DNA from: Streptomyces sp. NBC_00569
GTDB taxonomy: Bacteria > Actinomycetota > Actinomycetes > Streptomycetales > Streptomycetaceae
Length of the DNA: 64,000 nt
NCBI RefSeq assembly: GCF_036345255.1
Contig: NZ_CP107783.1
Span: forward strand, 1,860,001-1,924,000
Direction: 5' to 3'
The notes beneath the pieces are model-generated. The model did not search any database. It saw nothing but the letters and a program-made list of their open reading frames with translations, and had not been told where the DNA came from. The position numbers and the translations under genes are program-made. Below are positions 1-8,400 of this stretch, in pieces. Numbering within the stretch: position 1 is the stretch's first letter; the number at the start of each line of letters is the position of its first letter.

Positions 1-18
1 GAACAAGGGGAAGGTGTC

Positions 19-420
19 TCAGGTGCCTGGAGGTGGAGGTGGTGCCCGCGTCGGGTGACAGTCCGCCGTCTGTGCAGGGGCGGGCGGGCGCACCGCCGGA
101 AGCGGCATGGAGGTGGAATGCGGCGGGCTGTCGGCCGTGCAGCACGGAGTGAGGGTGGCGGGGACGGGCGGTGAAGGACGCTCGCCGATGGTGTCACGAT
201 GGCAACGGGCCGCGGCTGGATGTCCGTCGTCTGTGTGAGGTCCGTTGCCGGCCCGCATCGTCGCGGAAGTGAGTGCCGCGTCGTCCGGCACGTGGGGGTG
301 TGTGCTGCCGGTCGCCGGTGGGCTGAACAGGGTGGCCAGGAGGGCGAGCAGGGCAGCGATCAGCAGCGCTGCCGGGCCGAGCCCACCGGCGCGCGGGACG
401 GTGTGCGTGGAGCGTGCCAT
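19..420 (-). CDS. Small membrane or exported protein, unknown function
   Basis: A 133-residue protein with an N-terminal hydrophobic segment (about residues 13-35, rich in Ala and Leu) after a short Arg/Thr-containing start. This looks like a signal peptide or membrane anchor. The rest is Pro/His/Thr-rich and low in complexity, with a Cys-Cys pair near residue 93 and two other cysteines. No enzymatic motif is visible. It lies downstream of the two-component pair on the same strand with a gap of about 110 bp, so co-transcription is possible but not shown. Function unassigned. Confidence 0.4.
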   Translation of the reverse strand: MARSTHTVPRAGGLGPAALLIAALLALLATLFSPPATGSTHPHVPDDAALTSATMRAGNGPHTDDGHPAAARCHRDTIGERPSPPVPATLTPCCTADSPPHSTSMPLPAVRPPAPAQTADCHPTRAPPPPPGT

Positions 421-531
421 GCCCGTCCCCCTCTTCGGCGCGTGTCGGTGTGGCTGACTTGCGGCGGGCCGTGGGGCCCCAAGGTCCCGGCTGGGGAGTG
501 GCAGCCGGAGCCTTGAGGCGGTCAGGGAAGG

Positions 532-1191
532 TCAGGGTTCGATGAGGCCGACCCGGATGGCGTAGCGGGTGAGCTCCAGGCGGTCGCGCAGGCCGAGTTT
601 GTGCAGGAGGTTCGCCCGGTGCCGGTGGACGGTCTTGATGCTGATGAAGAGCACCTCGGCGATCTCCTTGGAGGAGTGGCCTTCGGCCACGAGTTTGAGG
701 ACCTCTTCTTCGCGGGCGGTCAGCACCTGGTCCGGGGGTTCCTCGCCCTGGCGGACGCGGTCGAGGTAGTTGCGGATGAGGGCGGTGACCGCGCCCGGGT
801 AGAGGAAGGGCTCGTCGCGCATGGCGGCCCGGCAGGCTGCGACCAGGTCGCGGTCGGCCACGGACTTCAGGACGTATCCGCTGGCGCCGGCCTTCAGCGC
901 CTGGAAGAAGTACTGCTCGTTGTCGTGCATCGTCAGCATCAGCACACGCAGTCCCGGTCTGAGCGCGATGAGCTCCCGTGCGGCCTGCAGGCCGGTCATG
1001 CGGGGCATGGCGACATCCAGCACGGCCAGGTCGACATCGTGGGTGCGGGCCATGTCGATGGCTTCGGCGCCGTCCCCGGCCTCGGCGACGACCTCGAGGT
1101 CCGGCTCCCGGTCGAGGATGAGCCGCACACCGCGACGTACCAGGGCATGGTCGTCGGCGAGGAGGATACGGATCGTGGGCGTCTGGGTCAT
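532..1191 (-). CDS. NarL/LuxR-family response regulator
   Basis: A 219-residue response regulator. An N-terminal receiver domain has the acidic pair near residues 13-14 (LADDH), the phosphoacceptor Asp at about 59 (AVLDVAMPR) and the conserved Lys in GYVLKSV. It is followed by a C-terminal LuxR-type helix-turn-helix (LTAREEEVLKLVAEG ... ISIKTVHRH). The reading frame is open for 67 codons further upstream, but the ATG at 1191 is preferred because it overlaps the TGA of the kinase gene by 4 bp (ATGA), the usual arrangement for a coupled kinase/regulator pair. It should bind DNA when phosphorylated by the neighbouring kinase. Target genes are unknown; the divergent DksA-like/MreB-like operon is a plausible one. 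Confidence 0.93.
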   Translation of the reverse strand: MTQTPTIRILLADDHALVRRGVRLILDREPDLEVVAEAGDGAEAIDMARTHDVDLAVLDVAMPRMTGLQAARELIALRPGLRVLMLTMHDNEQYFFQALKAGASGYVLKSVADRDLVAACRAAMRDEPFLYPGAVTALIRNYLDRVRQGEEPPDQVLTAREEEVLKLVAEGHSSKEIAEVLFISIKTVHRHRANLLHKLGLRDRLELTRYAIRVGLIEP

Positions 1192-2144
1192 GATCGTGGC
1201 TTTCTGGGGATGGGCACGGTCAGCCGGACCTGCGTACCGGCCTTCGGCTGGGAGGTGAGGTCCAGGGTGGCCCCGATGAGCAGGGCCCTCTCGCGCATGC
1301 CGCGGATCCCCGCGCCTTCGTGCGGGACGCCGGTTCCGCGGCCGTCGTCGGTGACTGCCAGGACCACCGCGCTGTCGGTGTGGTGCAGGCACACCTCGAC
1401 ACCGTCCGCTTCGGCGTGCCGGGCCGCATTGGTCAGTGCTTCCTGGGCGACGCGGTACAGCACGAGTTCCGTCTGCTGATCCAGGGCGGGCAGGTCGGGG
1501 GCGAAGCTTCGCCGCACGCGTAGTCCGGTGTGGGTGGCGATCTGGCTGGTCAGCGAGGTCAGGGCGCTGATCAGGCCGAGATCGTCCAGCACGCCCGGAC
1601 GGAGCCGTCGCACCAGGTGGCGCACCTCGTCCAGGCTCCCGCGGGTGATCTCCTGGGCCTGCCGCAGTTCACCGCGCAGGGGTTCGTCCGCCTCGCTCGC
1701 CGCCCGCTCCAAAGACAGCAGGATCGCGGTCATGCTCTGGCCGACCTCGTCGTGGAGTTCCTGGGCGATGCGGCGCCGTTCGCCTTCCTGCGCGAGCAGG
1801 ACGCGGGCGCTGCTGGTGGCCCGTTCGTGCTCCAGCCTCTCCAGCATGGCGTTGAAGGCGCGGATCAGTTCGGCTATGTCGCCACGGCCACGCTCTGGCA
1901 GCCGCTGGCCGGGGCGCAGCAGGTCGACGGTGGTCATCAGCCTCATGAGCCGGTCCAGTGGAGCCAGCCCGATCCGCAGCAGGGCCGCGTTGGCGACCAG
2001 CATGATCACCAGGCCGGTCACGAGAATGACCGCCTCGGTCAGCACGACCGGCACCGAGACGGTCACGGGGGCCCACAGCAGAAGCGCGGTGGCGGCGCTC
2101 AGCACCACTGCGTTGAGAGCGAAGATCCGCCAGAACAGAGACAC
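1188..2144 (-). CDS. NarL-type sensor histidine kinase with HAMP domain
   Basis: A 318-residue membrane kinase. Two N-terminal hydrophobic segments (about residues 7-25 and 33-53) are followed by a HAMP linker, a HisKA_3 dimerisation domain with the phospho-accepting His at about 131 (QELHDEVGQ), and a HATPase_c domain (RVAQEALTNAARHA; DDGRGTG; GAGIRGMRERA). The short extracytoplasmic part suggests sensing within or close to the membrane. It is translationally coupled to the response regulator gene downstream. This DevS/NreB-like architecture is common in actinomycetes; the ligand cannot be inferred from the sequence. Confidence 0.92.
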   Translation of the reverse strand: MSLFWRIFALNAVVLSAATALLLWAPVTVSVPVVLTEAVILVTGLVIMLVANAALLRIGLAPLDRLMRLMTTVDLLRPGQRLPERGRGDIAELIRAFNAMLERLEHERATSSARVLLAQEGERRRIAQELHDEVGQSMTAILLSLERAASEADEPLRGELRQAQEITRGSLDEVRHLVRRLRPGVLDDLGLISALTSLTSQIATHTGLRVRRSFAPDLPALDQQTELVLYRVAQEALTNAARHAEADGVEVCLHHTDSAVVLAVTDDGRGTGVPHEGAGIRGMRERALLIGATLDLTSQPKAGTQVRLTVPIPRKPRS

Positions 2145-2486
2145 CGGGATGACGCCTTCCTTTCATGACACGGCTGTGCCTCTACTGTCGGTCACCGCTC
2201 ACCTCGATCATGAGCCGCGGCCACTGGTCTTGACCAGCCTGACCCAGGCTGCCCGCCCCCTTGCCGTGCCGTCGATGGGTGCCGGACCCCATTTCCGGGC
2301 GTGTGCCCTGCCCACGGCCGGATGGGCTCCGGGACCTGCCACAGATGGGTATCGCGCCCGATGGGCTTCTCGCGGCGGATCGGCCACGGTGGGCCATGGC
2401 ACACCCACCGTGATCCCTGACCGTCACCGCACCGGCCCCGCCGCATCACACCTTTCCGTACGCCCCTGTAGAGAGAAGGACGCACC
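2145..2486. promoter_or_regulatory. Divergent intergenic region between kinase and DksA-like operon
   Basis: This 342-bp region separates two operons transcribed away from each other and must hold both promoters. A purine-rich ribosome binding site (AGAGAGAAGGA) lies just before the ATG at 2487. I could not identify convincing -35/-10 elements or a clear operator. Confidence 0.4.
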
Positions 2487-2810
2487 ATGTCGCTCGACAC
2501 GTCCCGGACCGAAGCCCGCCCCGAGCGCCTGACGGCCCACGAGACCCGCCAGCGCCTCGCGCACGAACGCAACTCCCGGCTGACGCAACTGCAGACCATC
2601 GGTGAGGCAGGACAGGGCACGGAGGAGGTGATGTCGGCGCAGCGAGACACCCTCGAGCGTGTCCTCAAGGAGATCGAGGCCGCGTTCACCCGCGTCGAGG
2701 ACGGCAGCTACGGCATCTGCCTGGGCTGCTCCAGGACCATCCCGGTCGAGCGCCTGGAGATCCTGCCCTACACGCGGTTCTGCGTCCCCTGCCAGCGCGC
2801 CACGGCCTGA
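2487..2810 (+). CDS. DksA/TraR-family zinc-finger protein
   Basis: A 107-residue protein with an N-terminal helical hairpin (about residues 15-70) and a C-terminal four-cysteine zinc finger, CLGC ... CVPC, spaced as in the DksA/TraR family. The sequence EDGSYGICLGC is the typical entry to the zinc finger. Family members bind the RNA polymerase secondary channel and modulate initiation in stringent or stress responses; that role is inferred here. A strong ribosome binding site precedes the ATG. A second DksA-like gene and an MreB-like gene follow on the same strand, so this is probably the first gene of a three-gene operon. Confidence 0.9.
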   Translation: MSLDTSRTEARPERLTAHETRQRLAHERNSRLTQLQTIGEAGQGTEEVMSAQRDTLERVLKEIEAAFTRVEDGSYGICLGCSRTIPVERLEILPYTRFCVPCQRATA

Positions 2811-2859
2811 CAGCCACCTGCCCATTCTCTGTCTCCCGCTGTGCCCGAGGGGTGAAGTG

Positions 2860-3231
2860 ATGAACCATCAGATCGCCGTCGGCCGCCACACGATCCTTTC
2901 GATCGACGACCTCGCAGCACTGCGCGCAAACCTGGAAGAGCAGCGCCTGTTCCGCCAGGAGCAGCTGCAGCAGATCGCAGGTACCGCCACGGTCCGCACG
3001 GACGCGGTCCCCGAGCGGCAAGCTGACTCCCACCTCGCGGTCCGCGACAAACTCGCCGCCTCCGCCCGCATGGTCCTCACCGACGTGGAAGCAGCACTCA
3101 CGCGCATGGACCAGGGGCGTTACGGCGCCTGCCAGTTGTGCTGCCGACCCATCGCCCTCGAGCGGCTGATGATCGTGCCGCAGGCCCGCTACTGCGCCCA
3201 TTGCCAGCAGGTCAGGGAGGCCGGCCGATGA
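2860..3231 (+). CDS. Second DksA/TraR-family zinc-finger protein
   Basis: A 123-residue paralogue of the upstream protein: a long helical region with many Glu/Gln/Arg residues, then DQGRYGACQLCCRPI and a distal CAHC, giving the four zinc ligands. The ATG at 2860 is chosen because GAGGGG lies just upstream and because the earlier in-frame codons overlap the previous gene in a different frame. The stop overlaps the start of the MreB-like gene (ATGA), implying translational coupling. Two DksA-like genes side by side suggest a heterodimer or two regulators tuned to different signals; neither is demonstrated. Confidence 0.88.
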   Translation: MNHQIAVGRHTILSIDDLAALRANLEEQRLFRQEQLQQIAGTATVRTDAVPERQADSHLAVRDKLAASARMVLTDVEAALTRMDQGRYGACQLCCRPIALERLMIVPQARYCAHCQQVREAGR

Positions 3232-4088
3232 CCACCACAGCCCGACCGCGTGCCGTGCATGCCCCGCCGAGGCCTGGGCCCTTGGACCGCCAATGGTCAG
3301 GCATCGCCCTTGACCTGGGCAGCGCCCGCACCCGGGCCTGGATCTCCGGCCGGCGAAGCATCCTCGACGTGCCCACGGTGACCTTCCCCGGCGACGGCGA
3401 CATCCACCCCGTCCAACGCGGCACCATCGTCGACACCCCCGCAACCGCCCGGATGCTCGACCGCCTGCTCGGCCACCGCCTGCCCCGCTTCAGCCGCCGC
3501 CTGATCGTCGTGACTGCCCCCGCACTCGGAGGAGTCGCCTTCCGGACCGAGGCCCGCACCGCGGTCGAGGTCCTGCGGCCGTACAGCGTGCTGACCATCC
3601 CCACCGCACGAGCCGTGGCCATGACCGCCGGGGCCGACCTGACCCGTCCCCTGCTCGTGGTGGACATCGGCGCCCACCTCACCGAGGTCACCCTCCTCAC
3701 CGACGGCGCGGTGACCGACGCCCGCCACACCGCGCTGGGCACCAGCGACGTGGACGGCCTCACTCCACCGACGCGGATCACCGACGCCATCGTCGCGATG
3801 GTGACCGCGATGCTGGAACAGGACGCCACCGCCCAGACGCTCAACGCCTTGCAGGCAGGCGCACTCCTGGCCGGCGGAGGCGCTTTGCGCCCCTATATCA
3901 CCTACCACCTCACCCGTCAACTCGACGCCCCTGTCAAGCCCGTGCCCGCCCCCCACACCGCGGCCGTCCGAGGCGCAGCCCAACTCCTCGAGGCCGCGCG
4001 CACCCATCCCTCGATCAACGGAAACACCGAACCCGCCGCGCACCCCTGCCAGGGAAAGGTGACAGCGCGGCGGCGCCCCGGCTCATGA
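3228..4088 (+). CDS. Short MreB/Mbl-like actin-fold ATPase
   Basis: A 286-residue protein with actin-fold signature segments: phosphate-1 (GIALDLGSARTRAW), phosphate-2 (LLVVDIGAHLTEVTLL) and an adenosine-binding motif near the C-terminus (LLAGGGALRPY). MreB and Mbl are usually about 335-345 residues, so this is a shortened variant lacking some insertions. The start at 3228 overlaps the stop of the preceding DksA-like gene by 4 bp. True MreB polymerises under the membrane; here, coupled to RNA-polymerase-associated DksA-like proteins and next to a two-component system, a non-cell-shape role is possible. The Pro/His-rich C-terminal tail looks disordered. Confidence 0.8.
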   Translation: MTTTARPRAVHAPPRPGPLDRQWSGIALDLGSARTRAWISGRRSILDVPTVTFPGDGDIHPVQRGTIVDTPATARMLDRLLGHRLPRFSRRLIVVTAPALGGVAFRTEARTAVEVLRPYSVLTIPTARAVAMTAGADLTRPLLVVDIGAHLTEVTLLTDGAVTDARHTALGTSDVDGLTPPTRITDAIVAMVTAMLEQDATAQTLNALQAGALLAGGGALRPYITYHLTRQLDAPVKPVPAPHTAAVRGAAQLLEAARTHPSINGNTEPAAHPCQGKVTARRRPGS

Positions 4089-4275
4089 GCGCTCATGAGC
4101 GCGAAAGCAGGAGGCCGCACTCAAACTGATCGGCGACTCAGCGTGCTTCGCTCCTCCCACACGCGATGGGTGACATAGGTGGCCGGTCCGGTTGTGCCGT
4201 GTCGGCCGAGCGCCAGGGAGTTGCCCAATACCCGTCGAGTGACGCCCCGTTCGGCAGTCCCGCACGCATGGGCTC

Positions 4276-4392
4276 GTGTTCGAGAGCATCGAGGAACGCG
4301 TACTCACCGGAGAGCACAAGGCCGGGGGCCGGTTGCCGCCCGAGCGCGAGCTGACGGCGCCGGTCCTGGGTGCCCGGTCCGCGCTGCGCTAG
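4276..4392 (+). pseudogene. Remnant of GntR-family regulator N-terminus
   Basis: Read from 4276, the frame gives the beginning of a GntR winged helix (VFESIEERVLTGEHKAGG, then RLPPERELT ... RSALR) and stops with TAG at 4390-4392, exactly where the family normally continues into its recognition helix. No upstream start codon with a full N-terminus and no downstream ligand-binding domain are present. It abuts the phospholipase-D remnant on the opposite strand, so both genes were truncated at or near the same breakpoint. Confidence 0.7.
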
Positions 4393-4429
4393 GCGCCACG
4401 GGTTCCCAGCGGCGAAGCAGCGGGCAGGC

Positions 4430-4765
4430 CGTCAGGTCCTCGTAGTACCGCTGCCCCGCCAACTGGCACACCCGCTTGTCAGTGTGCGAACCGGGCAGCA
4501 GGACCTCCACCTCCATCCCACGGCGGGCGGCGGGCGGCGGGCGGCGGGCGGCGGCACAAAGCAGCCCGATGAAGTAGGCGTCGAAGGCGAAGTAGGCGGT
4601 GGTGAGGCGAACCCGCTCCTCGGCGGATTCCAGAACGACCCGCAGCAGGGTCTGCATGTCCTGCCAGCCGAAGGAAGCCGAGCCGCGCACGACCTGGACG
4701 ACGGAGTCGCCATGGTGCTCGCTGCGGACGAACCGGTCGCGCTCGTCGAACAGTTCGGCGACCAC
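4430..4765 (-). pseudogene. Truncated phospholipase D / cardiolipin synthase-like gene
   Basis: The frame from a GTG at 4765 encodes VQVVRGSASFGWQDMQ, then RVRLTTAYFAFDAYF, EVEVLLPGSHTDKRVCQL and RYYEDLTAC, all typical of the region before the first HKD motif in bacterial cardiolipin synthase/PLD enzymes. Sequence similarity ends after LTAC at about 4430, before either HKD motif, and an in-frame TGA precedes the GTG. The gene therefore lacks its catalytic residues. A heptanucleotide repeat expands it between LLCAAA and MEVEVLL. Treated as a pseudogene. Confidence 0.7.
4521..4554. repeat. Heptanucleotide tandem repeat (CGGCGGG), 4.9 copies
   Basis: Four perfect CGGCGGG units followed by six bases of a fifth. 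The array lies inside the phospholipase-D remnant and inserts extra Arg/Pro/Ala residues in a segment that is otherwise conserved. A 7-bp unit changes reading frame with every gain or loss. Confidence 0.9.
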
Positions 4766-5025
4766 TCACTCCGACGCTCCCGCGGTGACCTGAGCACGAA
4801 AGTCCGCCTGGCCAGCGACAGCCGAGCACGGCCGTTGTCCGGCCAGTCTTGGTCGAGCACGCCGAGCGCGGCATATGGCCGGCGTTGCGGGCATGCCGCA
4901 TGGTGGAAGCAGTCAACAACTACACGCCGCGACGAATACTCTACGCAACCAGGACGCCACTGAAAGTATTGCAACCGACCACCTGCCGTCAGCAGGTGAC
5001 TGACAAGGGATCAACTGACCTCCTG

Positions 5026-5862
5026 ATGCTGGACACCAGGAGTGACATCCCGGAATGGATGCCCGTGACCAGCACCGACCACGTCCGCCTGAAAGCCGGA
5101 GACGCCGAGCTGACAGTCGACCCCGAGAGCGGTTGCCGAATCAGCAGCCTCCGCATCCGCGGCACCGAGGTCCTGCGGCAAGGAGCCAAGTATGGATCCT
5201 TCCCGATGGTGCCTTGGTGCGGCCGCATCACGCTCGGACAGTTCGCCAACGGCACGGAACGCCACCAGATGCCCGTCAAGGGCGAACCGCACAGCATCCA
5301 CGGAACCGGACGCGATACCCCCTGGCGCACAGTCCGCACCGACACGGACTCCGCCGCGTTCACCTACGACCTCGCCCAACCCTGGCCCTACTCCGGCCGC
5401 GTCACACAGGTGGTGGAACTCGCCGAAAACGCCGTCACCCTCACAATGAGGGTGGAGAGCGACGGAGACAGCTTCCCGGCTCAGGTCGGCTGGCACCCCT
5501 GGTTCCTGCGCAACCTCGGCACCGGCGGCGACGTCGAGCTCGGTTTCGACGCCGCATGGCAGGAGGAACGAGGCGATGATCACGCGCCCACCGGCCGCCG
5601 CGTCGACCCCAAACCTGGCCCCTGGGACGACTCCTTCGGCATGCCCAACGGTGTGGACGTCACTCTCACCTGGCCCGGCGCCCTGGAGCTGAAGGTCACC
5701 AGCCGTGCCGAATGGGTCACCATCTTGAACAAGCAGCCCGAGGCCGTCGCCGTCGCACCTCAGTCCGGACCCCCGAACGGGCTCAACACCCTCCCCCGCC
5801 TGATCACCACGATCGACCCTCTAGAGGTGTCCACCTCCTGGGCCTGGCGCCCCCTCAACTAG
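5026..5862 (+). CDS. Aldose 1-epimerase family protein
   Basis: About 278 residues of a galactose-mutarotase-like beta-sandwich. Family marks include SGCRISSLRI near the N-terminus, PMVPWCGRI, the HSIHGTGRDTPW segment with a conserved His, QVGWHPWF with the second conserved His, and NKQPEAVAVAPQSGPPNGLN near the end, where the catalytic Glu usually lies. It probably interconverts anomers of a sugar or binds a related substrate. The frame is open further upstream; ATG 5026 is the outer plausible start and ATG 5059 the inner one, neither with an ideal ribosome binding site. The next gene converges on it. It may serve the sugars released by the glycosidase cluster, but it is 15 kb away. Confidence 0.85.
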   Translation: MLDTRSDIPEWMPVTSTDHVRLKAGDAELTVDPESGCRISSLRIRGTEVLRQGAKYGSFPMVPWCGRITLGQFANGTERHQMPVKGEPHSIHGTGRDTPWRTVRTDTDSAAFTYDLAQPWPYSGRVTQVVELAENAVTLTMRVESDGDSFPAQVGWHPWFLRNLGTGGDVELGFDAAWQEERGDDHAPTGRRVDPKPGPWDDSFGMPNGVDVTLTWPGALELKVTSRAEWVTILNKQPEAVAVAPQSGPPNGLNTLPRLITTIDPLEVSTSWAWRPLN

Positions 5863-5878
5863 ACACCTCGGGCCGACG

Positions 5879-5910
5879 GCGCCCCCAAGGTCTCGTAGAG
5901 GCGGGGGCGC
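5879..5910. terminator. Hairpin between convergent genes
   Basis: GCGCCCCC at 5879-5886 pairs with GGGGGCGC at 5903-5910 around a 16-base loop. It lies 17 bp after the epimerase stop and before the convergent Smr gene, so it probably serves as a terminator in both directions. No strong T-run follows, as is common in streptomycetes. Confidence 0.55.
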
Positions 5911-5969
5911 TGCGGTGCCAAGCTCCTTCTGGACACCGTCTCGGAGTGAACTGTCCAGCGAGCGTCCAT

Positions 5970-6218
5970 TTACGACCTGAGGTGGACCACGATCCTGCCG
6001 TCGTTACTCGGGTCCGTCTCGAATCGTTCGTACAGCTTCTTGATGTGCGGCTGGTTGAGGAACGCGACCACGCGCTTCTTCAGCTTGCCCGAGCCCTTGC
6101 CCGGAATGATCTCCATGCTGGTCTCGCCGCTGCGCGCCGCCTTGAAAATGGCCTGGCGCAGGGCCAGTTCGATGTCCCGGTTGTTGCGGAAGATCGGGTG
6201 CAGATCCAGGGTGAGCAA
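5970..6218 (-). CDS. Stand-alone Smr-domain protein
   Basis: An 82-residue protein that is essentially one Smr (MutS2 C-terminal) domain: LDLHP near the N-terminus, and IIPGKGSGKLKKRV, the Gly-rich loop that replaces HGxGxG in this subfamily, followed by the terminal strand RIVVHLRS. Smr domains bind or nick branched DNA or cleave RNA at stalled ribosomes; which applies here is unknown. It is a single gene with an ATG at 6218 and a long upstream region. Confidence 0.8.
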   Translation of the reverse strand: MLTLDLHPIFRNNRDIELALRQAIFKAARSGETSMEIIPGKGSGKLKKRVVAFLNQPHIKKLYERFETDPSNDGRIVVHLRS

Positions 6219-6771
6219 CGCGGAGCCTCCTGTTGCGTCCGGCGGCTCGGAAGGCCGCGGCTTGTCGGCCCAAGGCTATGCGGGATCGACAATTGAGGCA
6301 GCGGCGGTGGCAGACTGAGCAGCCGACGGGGTCCCTCGCAGACAGTCGGATCTTGATCGTTCGATCCCCCGTCCTACCGGGAACCCTGTTACCCCCGTCC
6401 TGAGATCATTTGACATATCATCAGATCGTGGTGCATCTCGCCATACATTCCAGGCGCACCCACTCATCCAAAAGAGCCATCAGTACGCGCTCTCTGCACG
6501 GATGAGCCAAAATCACCGGCATTGCCGGTCAGGGGCACTTTCAGCTGTTCTGATCACCTGCTGGACAGCCCGCTCCATGAAAGCGCGAGGTTAGGTGCTC
6601 AGGAACCATCCTCGGTCTTCTATGAGCTTGGCACTTAACTTCTGAGCTCAAACGACGAGCCACCCAGACGTGTTTGCCTGGCGGCATTTGTGGGACGAGC
6701 AGACGGCCCTTGCATGTGGATGCGACATCATCCATGGACATTCGCAAGGGGAATTTGGCACGGTTGCGCGC
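6219..6771. other. Long intergenic region, locally AT-richer
   Basis: 553 bp with no convincing gene. The stretch 6400-6480 is noticeably less GC-rich than its surroundings and contains a TTGACA box at 6410-6415, followed by weak -10 candidates; GATC repeats flank this box. It may hold the promoters for the Smr gene (minus) and the transglutaminase-like gene (plus). Confidence 0.3.
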
Positions 6772-7722
6772 ATGCCAATCCCTAGCCTCGCCTCCGACAC
6801 CGCCGCCTTCTACGCCGCGCAGAGCCCGTTCTCTGACCCCGGAGACCTCGCAGGGCTGTACGCCGCTTTGCCCGCCGATCCGCGCGAGCTCGCCCGGATC
6901 GCCAGGGACCTGGTGGTCCACCGCCTGGAGGGTGACCTCTTCGAGTACGCCGCCCCTAAAGATCGTCTCCACAACGACGCCGAGACGCGCTACATCGATG
7001 ACATCCTGCGGATCGTCATCGCGCGCAACGACGCCCCGCTGTCCCTGCGCCGCGAGTTCGGCGACCGCTTCGTCGGCATCTGCCGCGACTTTGCGCTGCT
7101 GCACTGCTCATTCCTGCGCCACGCGGGCATACCCGCCCGGATCCGGTCCGGCTTCGTCGACTACTTCGGTGCGGACGGCTTCCACTTCGACCATGTGGTC
7201 ACTGAGTACTGGGACCCGACGCGAGGCTGGCTGCTCGCCGATCCGGAGCTGGCAGACCCACTCGTCGTGGAGACTCACAAGGTGGGCTTCGATCCCATGG
7301 ACGTCCCGCGCGACCGCTTCCAGGTCGCCGGTGACGTCTGGCGGCGGATCCGCGCTGGCGAGGCGGATCCAAAGTCATACGGGCTTCCCCTACCAGGCGG
7401 CCCACTGACCGGAGAGTGGTTCGTGACGGGCAATATCCGCCTCGACCTCGCGGCGCTCAACAAGGTCGAGACGCTCCTCTGGGACGTCTGGGGTGTCGGG
7501 GCCGGCAGTGACGAGGCGATGACGGACACCATCCGCGAGCTGTACGACGAAGCCGCGGAGGTGACGGCTGGCGATGTGTCCTTCACTGCGGCGCGGCAGC
7601 TCTTCGCGGGCAACGACGGGTTGCGGACACCGCAGACGGTGACCTCGCTCGCCCCGTTCAACGGCCCGAGCGAGGTCACCCTTCGCGGCTGGCCGCTGCC
7701 CGACTCTGAGCTTGTCCTCTGA
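6772..7722 (+). CDS. Transglutaminase-like (papain-fold) protein
   Basis: A 316-residue cytoplasmic protein with a transglutaminase-like core. The putative nucleophile is Cys104 in VGICRDFALLHCSFLRHAGI, followed by PARIRSGFVDYFG, His141 in FHFDHVVTEYW and Asp157 in WLLADPEL, which together form the Cys-His-Asp triad. The pattern CRDxxxLxCSFLRHxGIPAR is typical of the family. The C-terminal 100 residues have no recognised domain. ATG 6772 is chosen because upstream in-frame codons do not look protein-coding; no strong ribosome binding site is seen. The enzyme may be a protease, amidase or cross-linking enzyme; the substrate is unknown. Confidence 0.82.
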   Translation: MPIPSLASDTAAFYAAQSPFSDPGDLAGLYAALPADPRELARIARDLVVHRLEGDLFEYAAPKDRLHNDAETRYIDDILRIVIARNDAPLSLRREFGDRFVGICRDFALLHCSFLRHAGIPARIRSGFVDYFGADGFHFDHVVTEYWDPTRGWLLADPELADPLVVETHKVGFDPMDVPRDRFQVAGDVWRRIRAGEADPKSYGLPLPGGPLTGEWFVTGNIRLDLAALNKVETLLWDVWGVGAGSDEAMTDTIRELYDEAAEVTAGDVSFTAARQLFAGNDGLRTPQTVTSLAPFNGPSEVTLRGWPLPDSELVL

Positions 7723-7837
7723 CCTCGAACGTCGCCTCGTACGTGCTCACTAGTTGGGGAGTTCGCCGTGCACGCTGACGGCCCTCGCATAGGCATGCGT
7801 TCCGCCAAGGAAACACGTTCATACGAAGGCCGCAGGA

Positions 7838-8212
7838 GTGAGCTTGCTGCATCATGACGCCCGGCGCGATGCGTTCGACTTCGCGTCACACTTCCGGGAA
7901 GACTTCTACGCCTGCCTCACTCGACGCGGTGACACCCTGTTCGAGCTGTGCGACGCGATGTTGTGCGAGAACGGGCCGGTCACGTCACCGGTGGACCTGA
8001 CGCTGCTGGCCGAACACCGGCGTGGGAACGGCGCGTTGCACGACGCGCTGAACTGCGGCCGCATCGACGTGGGCCGGCTGCGCAGGGCTCTGGCGATGCT
8101 GCCGCAACCCAAGGCCGCCGACGGGCGTCTGGTCCTGGCGGTCGATGTCTCGGCGTGGCTGCGGCCGAATGCGCCGACCAGTCCGGACCGTCTGTTCTGC
8201 CACGTCTACTGA
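7838..8212 (+). pseudogene. Truncated transposase (Streptomyces DDE-type, N-terminal third)
   Basis: The 124-residue frame begins MSLLHHDARRDAFDF and ends RLVLAVDVSAWLRP ... SPDRLFCHVY followed directly by TGA. This is the N-terminal part of a common streptomycete transposase of roughly 400 residues or more (compare the family pattern EHRRGxGALxDALNxGRI). The catalytic remainder is absent, and sequence beyond 8212 does not resume it in any frame. The recombinase trio begins about 190 bp downstream, so insertion or deletion at this junction probably removed the rest. Confidence 0.72.
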
Positions 8213-8400
8213 CGCTCGGGACGGTCCAGCGACCAGCCTCATACACAACTGGAGTACGCACGGGTTCGTCCATCGCCAGTAGGGCCGTGAGCGGACGAAG
8301 TCGGCTGGTGGAGGACCAGTGTTCGAGGCATCCCTCAAGGGCGTGAGATTCCCGTAGTTGCTCGCAGATTTCGCGAGTGGCCTTCGTAATCTGCTGGTTC

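Noticed and set aside
601..1479. Plus-strand open frame opposite the response regulator and kinase
   Set aside because: The minus-strand frames contain intact receiver, HTH and kinase motifs; the plus frame does not resemble any protein.
4521..4554. Tandem repeat considered as a CRISPR array
   Set aside because: Units are 7 bp with no spacers, and no cas genes are present. No CRISPR array was found anywhere in the window.
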